Assembly (NCBI GenBank): GCA_002483265.1
Contig: DLHO01000005.1
Location: 1-64,000 of the forward strand
Origin: Flavobacteriales bacterium UBA7666
GTDB taxonomy: Bacteria; Bacteroidota; Bacteroidia; Flavobacteriales_D; Crocinitomicaceae
DNA length: 64,000 nucleotides
Direction of reading: 5' to 3'
Part shown: piece by piece, positions 38,226 to 47,551 of the stretch
How the letters are laid out: every line of letters starts with the position of its first letter
Numbering within the stretch: position 1 is the first letter of the stretch
Position numbers and translations under genes: made by a program
The notes under the pieces: model-generated
Database searches by the model: none
What the model saw: the letters and a program-made list of their open reading frames with translations, nothing else
What the model was told of the DNA's origin: nothing

Positions 38226-38759
38226 ATGCACTTTTTTGTTGGAATCATCTTTCCTGTCCTAATTTCAATAATCTCCGGAGGTGGAGTATTATTAATGGCT
38301 TATTTATTTCTAAAGAAAACCGGAGATCGCGAGATCAGAGCAGTTCAAATTGAATTAAAAAAAGAACGTCAAAAACATTTTCTTCCAATGCGAGTGGAAG
38401 CTTATCAACGAGCTGCACTTTTGATGGAACGAATTCACCCGGGGAGTTTGGTCATGCGCCTTCACAATCCGGGTCTTCCTGCCAGAAAACTTCAAACAGA
38501 TTTGTTACAGGCTATTCGCGAAGAATACGATCACAATGTATCGCAACAGATGTTTGTTTCTCCGCAGTCATGGGACATGGTTCGAAATTCCAAAGAAGAA
38601 ACGATTAAGATTATAAATTTAGCCGGACAACAAATGGACGCAACAGCGCTTTCAACGGATTTGGCAGCAAAAATATTTGAAATTGTAGCGGAAGTTGGCA
38701 AACTGCCCACAGAAATTACAGTTGAATATCTTCGAAAAGAATTACAAGAATTATTCTAA
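38226..38759 (+). CDS. Conserved membrane-anchored protein of unknown function
   Basis: 177 residues with one N-terminal transmembrane helix (about 3-28) followed by a basic stretch (LKKTGDREIRAVQIELKKER) and a helical cytosolic domain. The segment PMRVEAYQRAALLMERI, LVMRL, REEYDHNVSQQMFVSPQSW and IIKIINLA-like spacing match a family I recall from many Bacteroidota genomes that has no assigned function. The fold is likely all-alpha. It stands between the dioxygenase gene and a shared terminator, with a weak box TACTTTTA about 40 bases upstream. No function is proposed. Confidence 0.75.
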   Translation: MHFFVGIIFPVLISIISGGGVLLMAYLFLKKTGDREIRAVQIELKKERQKHFLPMRVEAYQRAALLMERIHPGSLVMRLHNPGLPARKLQTDLLQAIREEYDHNVSQQMFVSPQSWDMVRNSKEETIKIINLAGQQMDATALSTDLAAKIFEIVAEVGKLPTEITVEYLRKELQELF

Positions 38760-38763
38760 ACAG

Positions 38764-38797
38764 AAATCCCGTTCCATTAAAGAGCGGGATTTTTTTA
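38764..38797. terminator. Bidirectional terminator between convergent genes
   Basis: AAATCCCG and CGGGATTT form an 8-bp stem with a loop of about 13 bases and a long T run on the plus strand. The T run overlaps the stop codon of the convergent S4-domain gene. Confidence 0.82.
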
Positions 38798-39010
38798 TTT
38801 CAAAACAATCCGAACCTCGTCGCCTACTTCAATAATATCTCCGGAAACTAATTTAGCACGCTTTCTCGTCTCCAATTCTCCATTGCGAAAAACTTCCTCA
38901 TCCTCTACGATCATTTTTGCATGACCTCCTGTTTGAGCTATTCCAGTAGCCTTTAATAAGCCTAATAACTCGATAAATTCGCCATTGATTGTAAATTCGA
39001 TCTTTTCCAT
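38795..39010 (-). CDS. Small S4-domain RNA-binding protein (YaaA/RlbA type)
   Basis: 71-residue protein made almost entirely of an S4 RNA-binding fold: FTINGEFIELLGLLKATGIA, TGGHAKMIVEDEEVFRNGE, ETRKRAKLVSGDIIEV. Such single-domain proteins bind structured RNA, often rRNA; the target here is unknown. An exact -7 box lies 4 bases before the ATG, and a pair of direct repeats lies further upstream. It is convergent with the conserved membrane-anchored protein gene and shares its terminator. Confidence 0.88.
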   Translation of the reverse strand: MEKIEFTINGEFIELLGLLKATGIAQTGGHAKMIVEDEEVFRNGELETRKRAKLVSGDIIEVGDEVRIVLK

Positions 39011-39014
39011 ACCG

Positions 39015-39022
39015 CAAAGTTA
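39015..39022 (-). promoter_or_regulatory. -7 box TAACTTTG of the S4-domain gene
   Basis: Exact TAnnTTTG match with 4 bases between it and the ATG, predicting a very short or absent leader. Confidence 0.6.
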
Positions 39023-39036
39023 ATCAATCTCGATAA

Positions 39037-39081
39037 TTATCCGGATCAAAAGCAATCCTACCAGTTATCCTGATCAAAAAG
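39037..39081. repeat. Pair of direct repeats upstream of the S4-domain gene
   Basis: TTATCCGGATCAAAAG (39037-39052) recurs as TTATCCTGATCAAAAAG (39065-39081), 28 bases apart start to start. The pair lies upstream of the S4 -7 box and could be a regulator-binding site. Confidence 0.5.
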
Positions 39082-39175
39082 TAAAATTAGTATCCCCCAA
39101 TTATATCATCCCCTGATTTCAATCTTTAACAGAGGAAGCGCACTTCTTTGTTTTTGAGTAGATTACAAGTAGTAC

Positions 39176-40210
39176 TTACACGCTTTTTCTATAGAGTCTA
39201 TAAATTTCTTCGGCAGCTTCAAAGGCGGAAACAGTTCCATTCTCCACTTCCAACTCTTTAGCTTCGATATAGGCTCTTATTTTTTCCTCAAACCGCAATC
39301 CCTGAACCAACAGATCTTTCAACGTTTCATGCATCCAGTTCAAATCCTGATGCTTTCGTTTGGAATCAAAACTTCCATTCAATTTGGTATGTCGTTCAAA
39401 ACGTTCGATCATTTCCCAAATTGCATCAATATCTGTATTTTCTAAAGAACTGCAAGTCTTTACTTCCGGAATCCAACCATTGGAAGTTGGCGGGAATAGA
39501 TGAATCGCATTTTTTAATTCTCTGGAAGCTAATTTTGCTCTGTTTATATTGTCGCCATCTGACTTGGTTACAGCCAAACCATCGGCCATTTCCATGATTC
39601 CTCTTTTAATTCCCTGAAGTTCATCCCCCGCTCCTGCTAAAAGAAGCAAGAGGAAAAAATCAACCATGGAATGAACCATTGTCTCCGACTGTCCAACACC
39701 AACTGTTTCGATCAGGATTACATCAAAACCGGCCGCTTCACATAGAATAATGGTTTCGCGCGTTTTACGGGCAACTCCACCCAACGTGTTCCCGGCTGCT
39801 GAAGGACGAATAAATACGTTCTTATTTTGAGACAAGGTTTCCATTCGGGTTTTATCACCCAAAATACTTCCACCCGTCCGCTCACTGCTCGGATCAATTG
39901 CCAAAACAGCTACTTTCTTGCGATTCGCTAAGATGGTTTGTCCGAATTTTTCAATAAAGGAGCTTTTTCCAACTCCGGGAACCCCGGTAATTCCTATTCG
40001 CAAAGAGTTTCCCGAAAACGGAAGACATTGACGAATCAAATCCCGAGCCGTTTCCTGATCTTCTTCACGCGTACTTTCAAGCAAAGTGATTGCACCACTT
40101 AAAGCAGTAGAATCACCCATACGAATCGCATCAAACAACTTATTCGCTGTTCGATTTTCACGCATTTTCTTACGGGAAGAAAACCATTCTTCAAGGCGTT
40201 TCTCGTTCAT
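39176..40210 (-). CDS. meaB: Methylmalonyl-CoA mutase-associated GTPase MeaB
   Basis: G3E-family P-loop GTPase that chaperones B12 loading and protection of methylmalonyl-CoA mutase. The 344-residue protein has Walker A GVPGVGKSS (about 76-84), the base-contact and switch segments IDPSSERTGGSILGDKTRM and FIRPSAAGNTLGGVA, the IETVGVGQSE motif, and AVTKSDGDN for guanine recognition. A C-terminal dimerisation arm is present. It starts 3 bases after cdd, so the two form an operon. The mutase itself is not in the window. Confidence 0.95.
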   Translation of the reverse strand: MNEKRLEEWFSSRKKMRENRTANKLFDAIRMGDSTALSGAITLLESTREEDQETARDLIRQCLPFSGNSLRIGITGVPGVGKSSFIEKFGQTILANRKKVAVLAIDPSSERTGGSILGDKTRMETLSQNKNVFIRPSAAGNTLGGVARKTRETIILCEAAGFDVILIETVGVGQSETMVHSMVDFFLLLLLAGAGDELQGIKRGIMEMADGLAVTKSDGDNINRAKLASRELKNAIHLFPPTSNGWIPEVKTCSSLENTDIDAIWEMIERFERHTKLNGSFDSKRKHQDLNWMHETLKDLLVQGLRFEEKIRAYIEAKELEVENGTVSAFEAAEEIYRLYRKSV

Positions 40211-40213
40211 TGT

Positions 40214-40687
40214 TTACTTTACTCCAAAAGGGAATACTAAAATATCTTTTATACTGTTGAAAATCCAGGTCTTTCCATCCTGGGCTACCAAAATAATGCG
40301 AATAGGTTCTTCCTGACGGGATTCTGACTCCGCAATAACTTGTCTGCATGAACCGCAAGGCGACACGCATTCATCCTCCGCTATCAAATCTCCTTGTGCT
40401 ACAACTACTAGCGTCTTGACCGAAGTACCCGGATAGTTTGCACCTGTGTAAAACAAAGCAACCCGTTCTGCACACAAACCACTTGGATAAGCAATGTTTT
40501 CCTGATTATTTCCCTTCACGATAGTTTCATCAGCCAGCAAAACTGCAGCTCCAACTTTGAAATTGCTATACGGAGCATAGGCATCTTTCGCCGCTTCATA
40601 CGCCTTTTCAATTAAAATATATTCAGAGTCAGGAAGTTCCTTCCAATGATTCAACCATTCGTAATGGATCGTCAATTGCTTCTTCAT
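40214..40687 (-). CDS. cdd: Cytidine deaminase
   Basis: 157-residue cytosolic zinc enzyme of pyrimidine salvage that converts cytidine or deoxycytidine to the uridine form. It shows APYSNFKVGAAVL and the zinc and catalytic segment YPSGLCAERVALF, with Cys as ligand and Glu as proton shuttle. The second zinc motif is SPCGSCRQV, with two Cys ligands, the usual three-cysteine tetrameric type. An exact -7 box lies 17 bases upstream, divergent from that of mtaB. meaB follows after 3 bases. Confidence 0.95.
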   Translation of the reverse strand: MKKQLTIHYEWLNHWKELPDSEYILIEKAYEAAKDAYAPYSNFKVGAAVLLADETIVKGNNQENIAYPSGLCAERVALFYTGANYPGTSVKTLVVVAQGDLIAEDECVSPCGSCRQVIAESESRQEEPIRIILVAQDGKTWIFNSIKDILVFPFGVK

Positions 40688-40704
40688 TCGATTGTATAGT
40701 CTAA

Positions 40705-40712
40705 CAAATATA
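40705..40712 (-). promoter_or_regulatory. -7 box TATATTTG of the cdd-meaB operon
   Basis: Exact TAnnTTTG match 17 bases before the cdd ATG. Confidence 0.6.
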
Positions 40713-40755
40713 ATGATTAGTTACACCGCTATTTTTGTACAGACTCGAAAATGTC

Positions 40756-40763
40756 TATCTTTG
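40756..40763 (+). promoter_or_regulatory. -7 box TATCTTTG of mtaB
   Basis: Exact TAnnTTTG match 19 bases before ATG 40783. It lies within the frame that opens at TTG 40735 and so excludes that start. Confidence 0.6.
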
Positions 40764-40782
40764 TGCCTCAATTCTGCAAAAA

Positions 40783-42105
40783 ATGCAACAGTTTAAGAAA
40801 GTCGCTTTTTATACCCTTGGATGCAAACTGAATTTTTCAGAAACATCTACTATTTCCCGACTTTTTGAAAACGCAGGTTTTGCCAAGGTTGATTTTGAGG
40901 AAACACCTGATATTTTGGTAATTAACACCTGTTCAGTTACCGAAAATGCCGACAAAAAATGTAAGCAGTTAGTCAGACGTGCTAAAAAAATCAATCCGGA
41001 AGTTTACGTAGCAATTATTGGTTGTTATGCTCAATTGAAACCGACAGAAATTGCCCAAATTCCGGGAGTTTCTCTTGTTTTGGGTGCCAATGAGAAGTTT
41101 AATATTGTGGAGCATCTGGAAGCAGTAGAGAATGAGAAACAGAATGAGAATGAAGTAAATGAAGCAGTAGTGAAATTTGAGAACATCAAACAAACTACCA
41201 GTTTTATCCCTTCTCACTCTATGGGAGATCGCACCCGATCGTTCTTGAAAGTGCAAGATGGTTGTGATTACTTCTGTACCTTTTGTACCATTCCATTGGC
41301 CCGTGGTAAAAGCAGAAATGCAAGTATTTCCGAAACGGTTTCCGAGGCGCAAAAAATTGCAGACACCAAAATCAAAGAGGTTGTTCTTACGGGTGTAAAT
41401 ATTGGTGATTTTGGTCAGGGAGAAGGTGAGAATTTCTTCGAATTGGTCAAAGCACTGGATCAAATCAATGGAATTGACCGCTACCGCATCTCTTCTATCG
41501 AACCAAATTTATTGAGTGATGAAATTATTCAATTCACTTTAGAGGATTCAAAGCGATTTGTTCCGCATTTCCATATCCCGCTTCAATCGGGAAGTAATCG
41601 GTTGTTGAAAGCAATGCGCAGAAAATATTTACGTGAATTGTACGTAGAGCGTGTTCAGCATATTAAAAAATTGCGTCCTGATTGTGCTATAGGTGTTGAC
41701 GTTATTGTAGGATTTCCCGGAGAAACAGATGAAGAGTTTTTAGAAACAGTTGATTTTCTGAAGGACTTGGATGTTTCTTATCTACATGTTTTCACTTATT
41801 CCGAACGCGCAAATACAACTGCCGCTAAATTGGGAGAACCAGTTCCGAATCAAATCAGAGCGCAACGGAGCAAACAACTTCATATCCTTTCCGATAAGAA
41901 AAAACGTGCTTTTTATGAATCACAAGTTGGTTCCAAAAGAACTGTTCTGTTTGAAGCAGAAGAAGACGAAGGAATCATGTATGGGTTTACTGAAAATTAT
42001 GTGAAAGTAAAAACTGCTTTCAATCCGGAGTTGGTGAATGAAATGCAAACAGTAAAGCTCACAGAAATTGATCGGGACGGGGTTTTAAAATGTGAATTCA
42101 TCTAA
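40783..42105 (+). CDS. mtaB: tRNA t6A37 methylthiotransferase MtaB
   Basis: Radical-SAM enzyme that adds a methylthio group to t6A at position 37 of ANN-decoding tRNAs. The 440-residue protein has an N-terminal UPF0004-type domain with three cluster cysteines (in YTLGCKLNFSE, NTCSVTE and IGCYAQ). The radical-SAM motif C-x3-C-x2-C is in DGCDYFCTFCTIPLARG, followed by EVVLTGVNIG and HIPLQSGS. A C-terminal TRAM domain completes it. The frame could open at TTG 40735, but the -7 box lies downstream of it, so ATG 40783 (MQQFKKVAFYTLGCK) is the start. The next gene begins one base after its stop. Confidence 0.95.
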   Translation: MQQFKKVAFYTLGCKLNFSETSTISRLFENAGFAKVDFEETPDILVINTCSVTENADKKCKQLVRRAKKINPEVYVAIIGCYAQLKPTEIAQIPGVSLVLGANEKFNIVEHLEAVENEKQNENEVNEAVVKFENIKQTTSFIPSHSMGDRTRSFLKVQDGCDYFCTFCTIPLARGKSRNASISETVSEAQKIADTKIKEVVLTGVNIGDFGQGEGENFFELVKALDQINGIDRYRISSIEPNLLSDEIIQFTLEDSKRFVPHFHIPLQSGSNRLLKAMRRKYLRELYVERVQHIKKLRPDCAIGVDVIVGFPGETDEEFLETVDFLKDLDVSYLHVFTYSERANTTAAKLGEPVPNQIRAQRSKQLHILSDKKKRAFYESQVGSKRTVLFEAEEDEGIMYGFTENYVKVKTAFNPELVNEMQTVKLTEIDRDGVLKCEFI

Positions 42106-42106
42106 G

Positions 42107-43504
42107 ATGAACCGCAGCATCCAACTAATCTACTACCTCGGTTTTCTTTTTGCATTCAGCTATATCATTGTTCGCGGATTTACCGTTGGAATTACGCATG
42201 ATGAAGCATTAACCTACAAGATTATCCAGGGTGATGAAATCTTAAAAGGAACGGCTAATCATCATTGGTTGAACACGCAATTAAGCACCCTAAGTACCCA
42301 ATTATTCGGATTCAAAGAATTTGCCCTTCGATTGCCAAACATCCTTTCATTTGGAGTGTTTTGGTTCTTTCTGTTTCGTATTTCAATAAACTTTCTAAAA
42401 TCTTCGGCGGCACAGCTCACATTACTCTTGCTTCTTTGTGGAAATCCATTTATTCTCGACTTTTTCTCCTTATGTCGTGGCTATGGTCTTTCCATCGCTT
42501 TTGTTACGGCTTCGCTATTCTATCTGTTTAAAATTGCTGCTCTAAAAAAGGATTCTAAACCCATTCACTCTTTGTTGGGTACTTGCTTTTCCATTTTAGC
42601 TTTAAGTGCAAATCTGAATACGCTCAATTATTTTCTGGTTGCCCAGACCTTGATCTTGTTAAGCCTTGTCGTTTACAGACCAAAGCGATATCTGCTTACT
42701 TTATCTTTAGTCATCTTATTCAGTGGAATTCCTCTTTACTTTTCATTGGACCATCTGTTCTTCCTGAAAGATCACGATGAATTGTATTTCGGAACAGAAA
42801 ATATACAAACAACCATCGACGGCCTGATCTGTTCGGGTTTTTATTCGATCAACGGCTTTAAAAATGTAGAGATCTTGCGTTATTTGCTCTACGCTTTACT
42901 TCTATTTGCAGGTTTTCTGATGATTCGGAAGAAACAACTATTCACTCCCGGTTCTTACGCCTTCATAACAATGATTTCCATTTTTGTAGCACTAATAACA
43001 GAGCATTTTTTGTTTGATTCGCTCTATCCCATTAACAGATCATCTCTTTATTTATATCCGATCATTCTCCTTGCTTTCTTACTGAACATTGATGAATTGA
43101 AATGGAAAGTTGTTCGTATTAGCCTATATACCAGTTCAGTGCTATTCCTATTATGCAGCTTACTTGCGTTCAATTTTGAAAGAACCATGACTTGGGCAGA
43201 AGATCAGCATGTGAAAGAAGTGATGCTTTTAATAAAAAACAATATCAAAGACGATTCCATTCACACAGCAGAATGTACTTGGATTTATGAACCCATGATC
43301 AATTACTATCGAGTGGAATATCAGGTTCCGATACAGCAAGTATTTAGGGATGGTATTAAATGCGAAGCCGAATATTTATTGATTCATCCTTCTGAGAATT
43401 TATCCTCCCCTCCCGATAAGAAAATATATCGTATACTACTTTGTCATATCAGAGAGTGTGGATTGTGTCTGTATTGGAAAGCTCCTGTTATCGCAACAAA
43501 TTAA
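42107..43504 (+). CDS. GT39-like multi-pass membrane glycosyltransferase
   Basis: 465-residue polytopic membrane protein with about ten hydrophobic helices. The first periplasmic loop has the acidic pair in GITHDEALTYK, matching the Asp-Glu catalytic site of the GT-C/GT39 (ArnT/PMT-like) superfamily. A short soluble tail with several cysteines follows the last helix. It likely transfers a sugar from a polyprenyl phosphate to a lipid, glycan or protein, but donor and acceptor cannot be read. ATG 42107 directly after the mtaB stop (TAAG-ATG) is preferred over an overlapping GTG at 42092. Its 3' end overlaps the convergent cargo gene by 17 bases. Confidence 0.75.
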   Translation: MNRSIQLIYYLGFLFAFSYIIVRGFTVGITHDEALTYKIIQGDEILKGTANHHWLNTQLSTLSTQLFGFKEFALRLPNILSFGVFWFFLFRISINFLKSSAAQLTLLLLLCGNPFILDFFSLCRGYGLSIAFVTASLFYLFKIAALKKDSKPIHSLLGTCFSILALSANLNTLNYFLVAQTLILLSLVVYRPKRYLLTLSLVILFSGIPLYFSLDHLFFLKDHDELYFGTENIQTTIDGLICSGFYSINGFKNVEILRYLLYALLLFAGFLMIRKKQLFTPGSYAFITMISIFVALITEHFLFDSLYPINRSSLYLYPIILLAFLLNIDELKWKVVRISLYTSSVLFLLCSLLAFNFERTMTWAEDQHVKEVMLLIKNNIKDDSIHTAECTWIYEPMINYYRVEYQVPIQQVFRDGIKCEAEYLLIHPSENLSSPPDKKIYRILLCHIRECGLCLYWKAPVIATN

Positions 43505-46500
43505 CGTGTCCCACGATTTGGTTTCTTTTATCTGTGAAGAGTTCTCCGTATTCGATTTTCCAGGTATAAACTCCATCAGGAGAAGGTAAGCCGGCATAGT
43601 TTCCATCCCACATCTGAGATAAAGCATCTCCGGTATAGATCAATTCGCCCCATCTGTTGAAGATTTCCAACTTAAAATCCCGGATATTTACCCCAAGAGC
43701 AAAGAACATCTCATTTGTCCCATTGTGATTCGGTGTAAATGTATTCGGAACATAAATAATGGCATCGTAAAAAATGTGTACAACATCCGTTGCAGAACAT
43801 CCGTTGATATCATAAATAGTAACCGTATAAGTCATTGGTCTATCAGGCTGCGTGACCGGATTCTGACAAACGTTGCAGGATAAATACTCAGCCGGACTCC
43901 AGACATAACTAATGGCCGTGTTGGAAACTGCATTCAATTGAACTTCTTCCCCCATAATAGCATATACATCCGGATTGGTTTGTACGAATGGTGAAGAGAA
44001 TAAATTAACACGTACGGATGCCGTATCCGAACAACCATATTGGTCTACTCCAACAACTACGTAAGTTGTTGATGAAGCTGGTTTCACTAAAACTAACGAA
44101 CCGTTTGGCTGTAAAAAACCATACACATTTGGCGTCCAGGTGTAAGAAACTCCACCTGAGGCATGAATTGGTGCTGTTTCTCCCGGGCAAATCGTGGTAT
44201 CATTTCCGGCCAGAATATTTGCGATATTAATTTCTACAAAAATGCTGTCTCTAACTATTCCACAAGCATTCGAAAAATCACAATAATAATATTGATTATT
44301 TTGTGTGTTAATTGTTACCTGAGAACCGGTAACAGGAGTAATATTTGTTTGTGGCGACCAATTATAAGAAGTTGCACCGGAAACATTGACAACTCCGGAA
44401 GAGCCCTGGCAATACACCAATGAATCGGGCATAATGGGTTGCGGCATAGCTGTATCTACATGAATGTGAACCGTTGCCGTTAATTGACAACCGTCAGAAG
44501 TTGTCCCGGAAGCCGTATAAGTAATCGATTGCAATGGCGTTGAAATAGGTGTCAAACTTGAAGGATTATCCAAATAAGTTGCAGGACTCCAGGTAATCTG
44601 AGTTACCCCCAATGCAAATAAATTGACTGAATTACCAATACATATGGCAGTATCATTGGAAATATCGAGTGTTCCGTTTAAAACATTCACCTGTGCATAA
44701 ACTGTATCGATCCCACAACTATCCGAAATAATACAATAGATCGCAATATTTTGGGCTGTCGTAACCATCGGATCTGAAATATTCGGATTATTAAAATACT
44801 GAGCAGGTTCCCAATGATAAACCGAACCTCCAAATGCCTCCATTTGTACCGGAACATTAGCACAAGTCTGCGCTATCGGATTTACAATTCCTCCATTAAA
44901 ATCTCCAATATTCACAATAAATTGAATGGTGTCGGGAGTAAAACATTGTGTAGTATCACTCACTATAAGCGTAACCGTATATTGTCCTGGGCCGCTATAA
45001 ACATGTGATGGATTTACAAGCGTTGAGGATGTTCCATCACCAAAATGCCATTCAAACTCATTTCCGTTTGCACTGTTGTTGTTAAACACAACCGGGTCTG
45101 GCAAACACACCAATGGATCCGGCGCTGCAACAACAGCCTCAATCGTACTCAATTCAAATTTGAACGCAGCTAAATTACAGTTGATGCTTAAATTTTGTGG
45201 GCCAATTACATTCGGGGTCGTTGTAAATCCGAAATTATTTCCTCCACAGGCACCGCATACCGCATGGTAAATATTCCCATTTTTATCGAATCGACTGGTT
45301 CCCCCATCCACGTGGTTGTAAGACGAGTTGGATCCGCCAATATAAGTCGCATATTTTAAGTTAGCGGCATCTTCGCCGAGAACTGCAATCCAAAAATTAC
45401 TTCCATTGGTAGTTGGTTGGAATGCATCTGAACTAACCGGGAAATTATTGGAAGAACTCGTGGTAGCCTGACTATTCTGAAAGTTAACCGTTCCTCCCCA
45501 ACCCGATAAATAAATGTCTTTGCAATTTGAAACCAGAAATGCTGTAGGGGAAATCTCAATGTTTCCGGAACCTGCTCCAATAGTCGTTACCCAAAGTTGG
45601 TTCGCTAAAGCAGCATCAAATTTCATGATAAATTGTCCTGAATTTGCATTGCCATACCGTCCGGCAGAAATCGTCCAACTACCTGCTGTCTGCCCTAATA
45701 AATAGACATCATTGTCCTGATCAACCTGAACAAAATAACTTTGATCATAATCCGCTGTACCGATGTAGCTTGCATTCATTACAGCGCCGGTAGTCATATT
45801 AAATCGTGCTAAAAATCCATCTCTTCCTGAATTGTAACTAGGATCCCAACCAGCGGTGCCCAAATTCAAATTGGAAGAATTAGTTCCTCCGGCAACATAC
45901 AAACTTCCATTTCCCGATAACGCAATTCCATTTCCGGTTTCGTCAAGGGATCCACCATAGTAAGTCGACCAAACAATGCCAGACAAATTCTTAGGCATTT
46001 TGACTACCACAGCATCCTGAGTTCCTGCAAGTGTTGATTGACTGGCCAAAACCGTTGGAAAATCAGAAGACTGAGTCACGCTGGAGAAATAAACAAAATT
46101 TTGATCTACAATAATTTCTCCCCGAAAGTTGTCGCCGTAATTGTATTGTAGCGTTCCAAAACTCATTCCGTCATTTCCTGTACCTCCCACATAAGTGGAG
46201 GCCAAAAGACTTGTTCCTAAAGGGTTTAATTCAAGTACGTAAATATCTGAACCGGCAAATTTTAAATTATCCGGACTTACAGTTGTACCCCCGTTAAATG
46301 AATTGTCATAACACAATGCTGAAGTTGGGAAATTTGGGGAAGCAGTGACTCCCAGCAAATACATATTTCCCTGGGCATCAGAAACAATGGAATGTGGCGT
46401 TTCATTTAAAGAACCACCAATGTAAGTAGAGAAAATAAATGCTGTACCAATACTGTTGAATTTTGAGATCCCCACATCAAATCCATTGGACAAAGGACTG

Positions 46501-47381
46501 GTAGCCGGTGCTCCGTCTGTTGCCATCCCCCCATTAAATGTTTCACTCACTACTCCTGTTGTTACAGGATATCCCCCTCCAAAAACAATTCCACCTGCAT
46601 ATAAATTTCCTTGAGGATCTGGTGCAGCAGTGAATCCCCAGTTATCAGACAAAGAACCCGTAAACGAGGAAAATGTAAGGGATGGGTCGATTACAATCGT
46701 ATCCGAATCTGTGTACGATTCAACCAAATCAAACGAAAAATTATTTTCATTGAATTGATAACTAACCTTCAAAGGAACTTTCCTTCCATTCTTCAATTTC
46801 CAGGCTACCGGCTTTCCTTCAATGAAATGACCCAAACCATGATCTACCCTCAATTCTCCTGAAGGAAGCAAGCTTGTTTCCTTTGCTCCGTCATATTTCC
46901 ATTGAATATCCCTGAAATTTCCACCGGGCAATATGATCCAGGAATACTTGGCCTGATCTCCCGTTGTTGTGATCAACAGATCAATATTCGGATACTTGGC
47001 TTTGTACTCGACTTCCTGTACATCGTAGATTTTTGATTTCCACTTATTCTTGTTCGACCCTAAGAAGTAATTGCGATAATAACTTTGCTGTTTGGATTCA
47101 GAAACATAGGCAGATTTTTGTGCATTTAAAAAAACCGATTTAACACAATAGCCTTTCATTTCTTCCTCCTGATGAGCAGCATCGTGATCGTGTCCGCTGA
47201 ATTGATAGAAAAAATAGGTGAATCCGGTTTGCTCCAGATACATATTCCCTCCTTGAAGTCCGATTGAATAGTCAATTCTTGAGTCCCACTGACCGCGATT
47301 CGGGCGCATAGTAACTGCCGATTCCTGTGCCATAATAGCACACGAACTCAATAGCAGGAACACCAACATCAGTCTAGACAT
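43488..47381 (-). CDS. SBBP-like repeat surface protein with PKD and type B T9SS domain
   Basis: 1297-residue predicted secreted protein. Signal peptide (1-18, ending AIMAQ). The N-terminal domain (about 24-230; RPNRGQWDSRIDYSI, YFLGSNKNKWKS) is the one that commonly precedes SBBP repeats in this phylum. It is followed by beta-propeller-like SBBP repeats (about 230-740), each built around STYIGGS-like strands and F-x-x-x-G segments. A PKD domain (near 780-840, FEWHFGDGTSS), several Ig/SprB-like repeats of the ICPGE and W-x-P type, and a type B sorting domain (VPNTFTPNHNGTNEMF, IFNRWGELIY, WDGNYAGLP) finish it. No PorP/SprF neighbour is present. Its 3' end overlaps the convergent glycosyltransferase gene by 17 bases. 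Confidence 0.9.
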   Translation of the reverse strand: MSRLMLVFLLLSSCAIMAQESAVTMRPNRGQWDSRIDYSIGLQGGNMYLEQTGFTYFFYQFSGHDHDAAHQEEEMKGYCVKSVFLNAQKSAYVSESKQQSYYRNYFLGSNKNKWKSKIYDVQEVEYKAKYPNIDLLITTTGDQAKYSWIILPGGNFRDIQWKYDGAKETSLLPSGELRVDHGLGHFIEGKPVAWKLKNGRKVPLKVSYQFNENNFSFDLVESYTDSDTIVIDPSLTFSSFTGSLSDNWGFTAAPDPQGNLYAGGIVFGGGYPVTTGVVSETFNGGMATDGAPATSPLSNGFDVGISKFNSIGTAFIFSTYIGGSLNETPHSIVSDAQGNMYLLGVTASPNFPTSALCYDNSFNGGTTVSPDNLKFAGSDIYVLELNPLGTSLLASTYVGGTGNDGMSFGTLQYNYGDNFRGEIIVDQNFVYFSSVTQSSDFPTVLASQSTLAGTQDAVVVKMPKNLSGIVWSTYYGGSLDETGNGIALSGNGSLYVAGGTNSSNLNLGTAGWDPSYNSGRDGFLARFNMTTGAVMNASYIGTADYDQSYFVQVDQDNDVYLLGQTAGSWTISAGRYGNANSGQFIMKFDAALANQLWVTTIGAGSGNIEISPTAFLVSNCKDIYLSGWGGTVNFQNSQATTSSSNNFPVSSDAFQPTTNGSNFWIAVLGEDAANLKYATYIGGSNSSYNHVDGGTSRFDKNGNIYHAVCGACGGNNFGFTTTPNVIGPQNLSINCNLAAFKFELSTIEAVVAAPDPLVCLPDPVVFNNNSANGNEFEWHFGDGTSSTLVNPSHVYSGPGQYTVTLIVSDTTQCFTPDTIQFIVNIGDFNGGIVNPIAQTCANVPVQMEAFGGSVYHWEPAQYFNNPNISDPMVTTAQNIAIYCIISDSCGIDTVYAQVNVLNGTLDISNDTAICIGNSVNLFALGVTQITWSPATYLDNPSSLTPISTPLQSITYTASGTTSDGCQLTATVHIHVDTAMPQPIMPDSLVYCQGSSGVVNVSGATSYNWSPQTNITPVTGSQVTINTQNNQYYYCDFSNACGIVRDSIFVEINIANILAGNDTTICPGETAPIHASGGVSYTWTPNVYGFLQPNGSLVLVKPASSTTYVVVGVDQYGCSDTASVRVNLFSSPFVQTNPDVYAIMGEEVQLNAVSNTAISYVWSPAEYLSCNVCQNPVTQPDRPMTYTVTIYDINGCSATDVVHIFYDAIIYVPNTFTPNHNGTNEMFFALGVNIRDFKLEIFNRWGELIYTGDALSQMWDGNYAGLPSPDGVYTWKIEYGELFTDKRNQIVGHVNLLR

Positions 47382-47524
47382 AAATCTAATTTACATAAAA
47401 GTATACACCTAAGTTAAAAGAAGCTAAAACAGGAAGAATCAAGCCTCTGTATACTAAGACTAAGATATCAATAAAAAGTTGTTTTTTGATGAAATATTTC
47501 TCACCTGAATCGATTTAGATTCCG

Positions 47525-47532
47525 TAACTTTG
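47525..47532 (+). promoter_or_regulatory. -7 box TAACTTTG of the purF-kinase-gpmI operon
   Basis: Exact TAnnTTTG match 19 bases before ATG 47552 (13 before ATG 47546). Confidence 0.6.
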
Positions 47533-47551
47533 CACCACATTTTTGATGCCC

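Noticed and set aside
40969..41463. A 164-codon minus-strand ORF inside mtaB
   Set aside because: It is antisense to the radical-SAM region of mtaB, which is clearly coding. The antisense frame has low-complexity, Phe-rich composition typical of a shadow.
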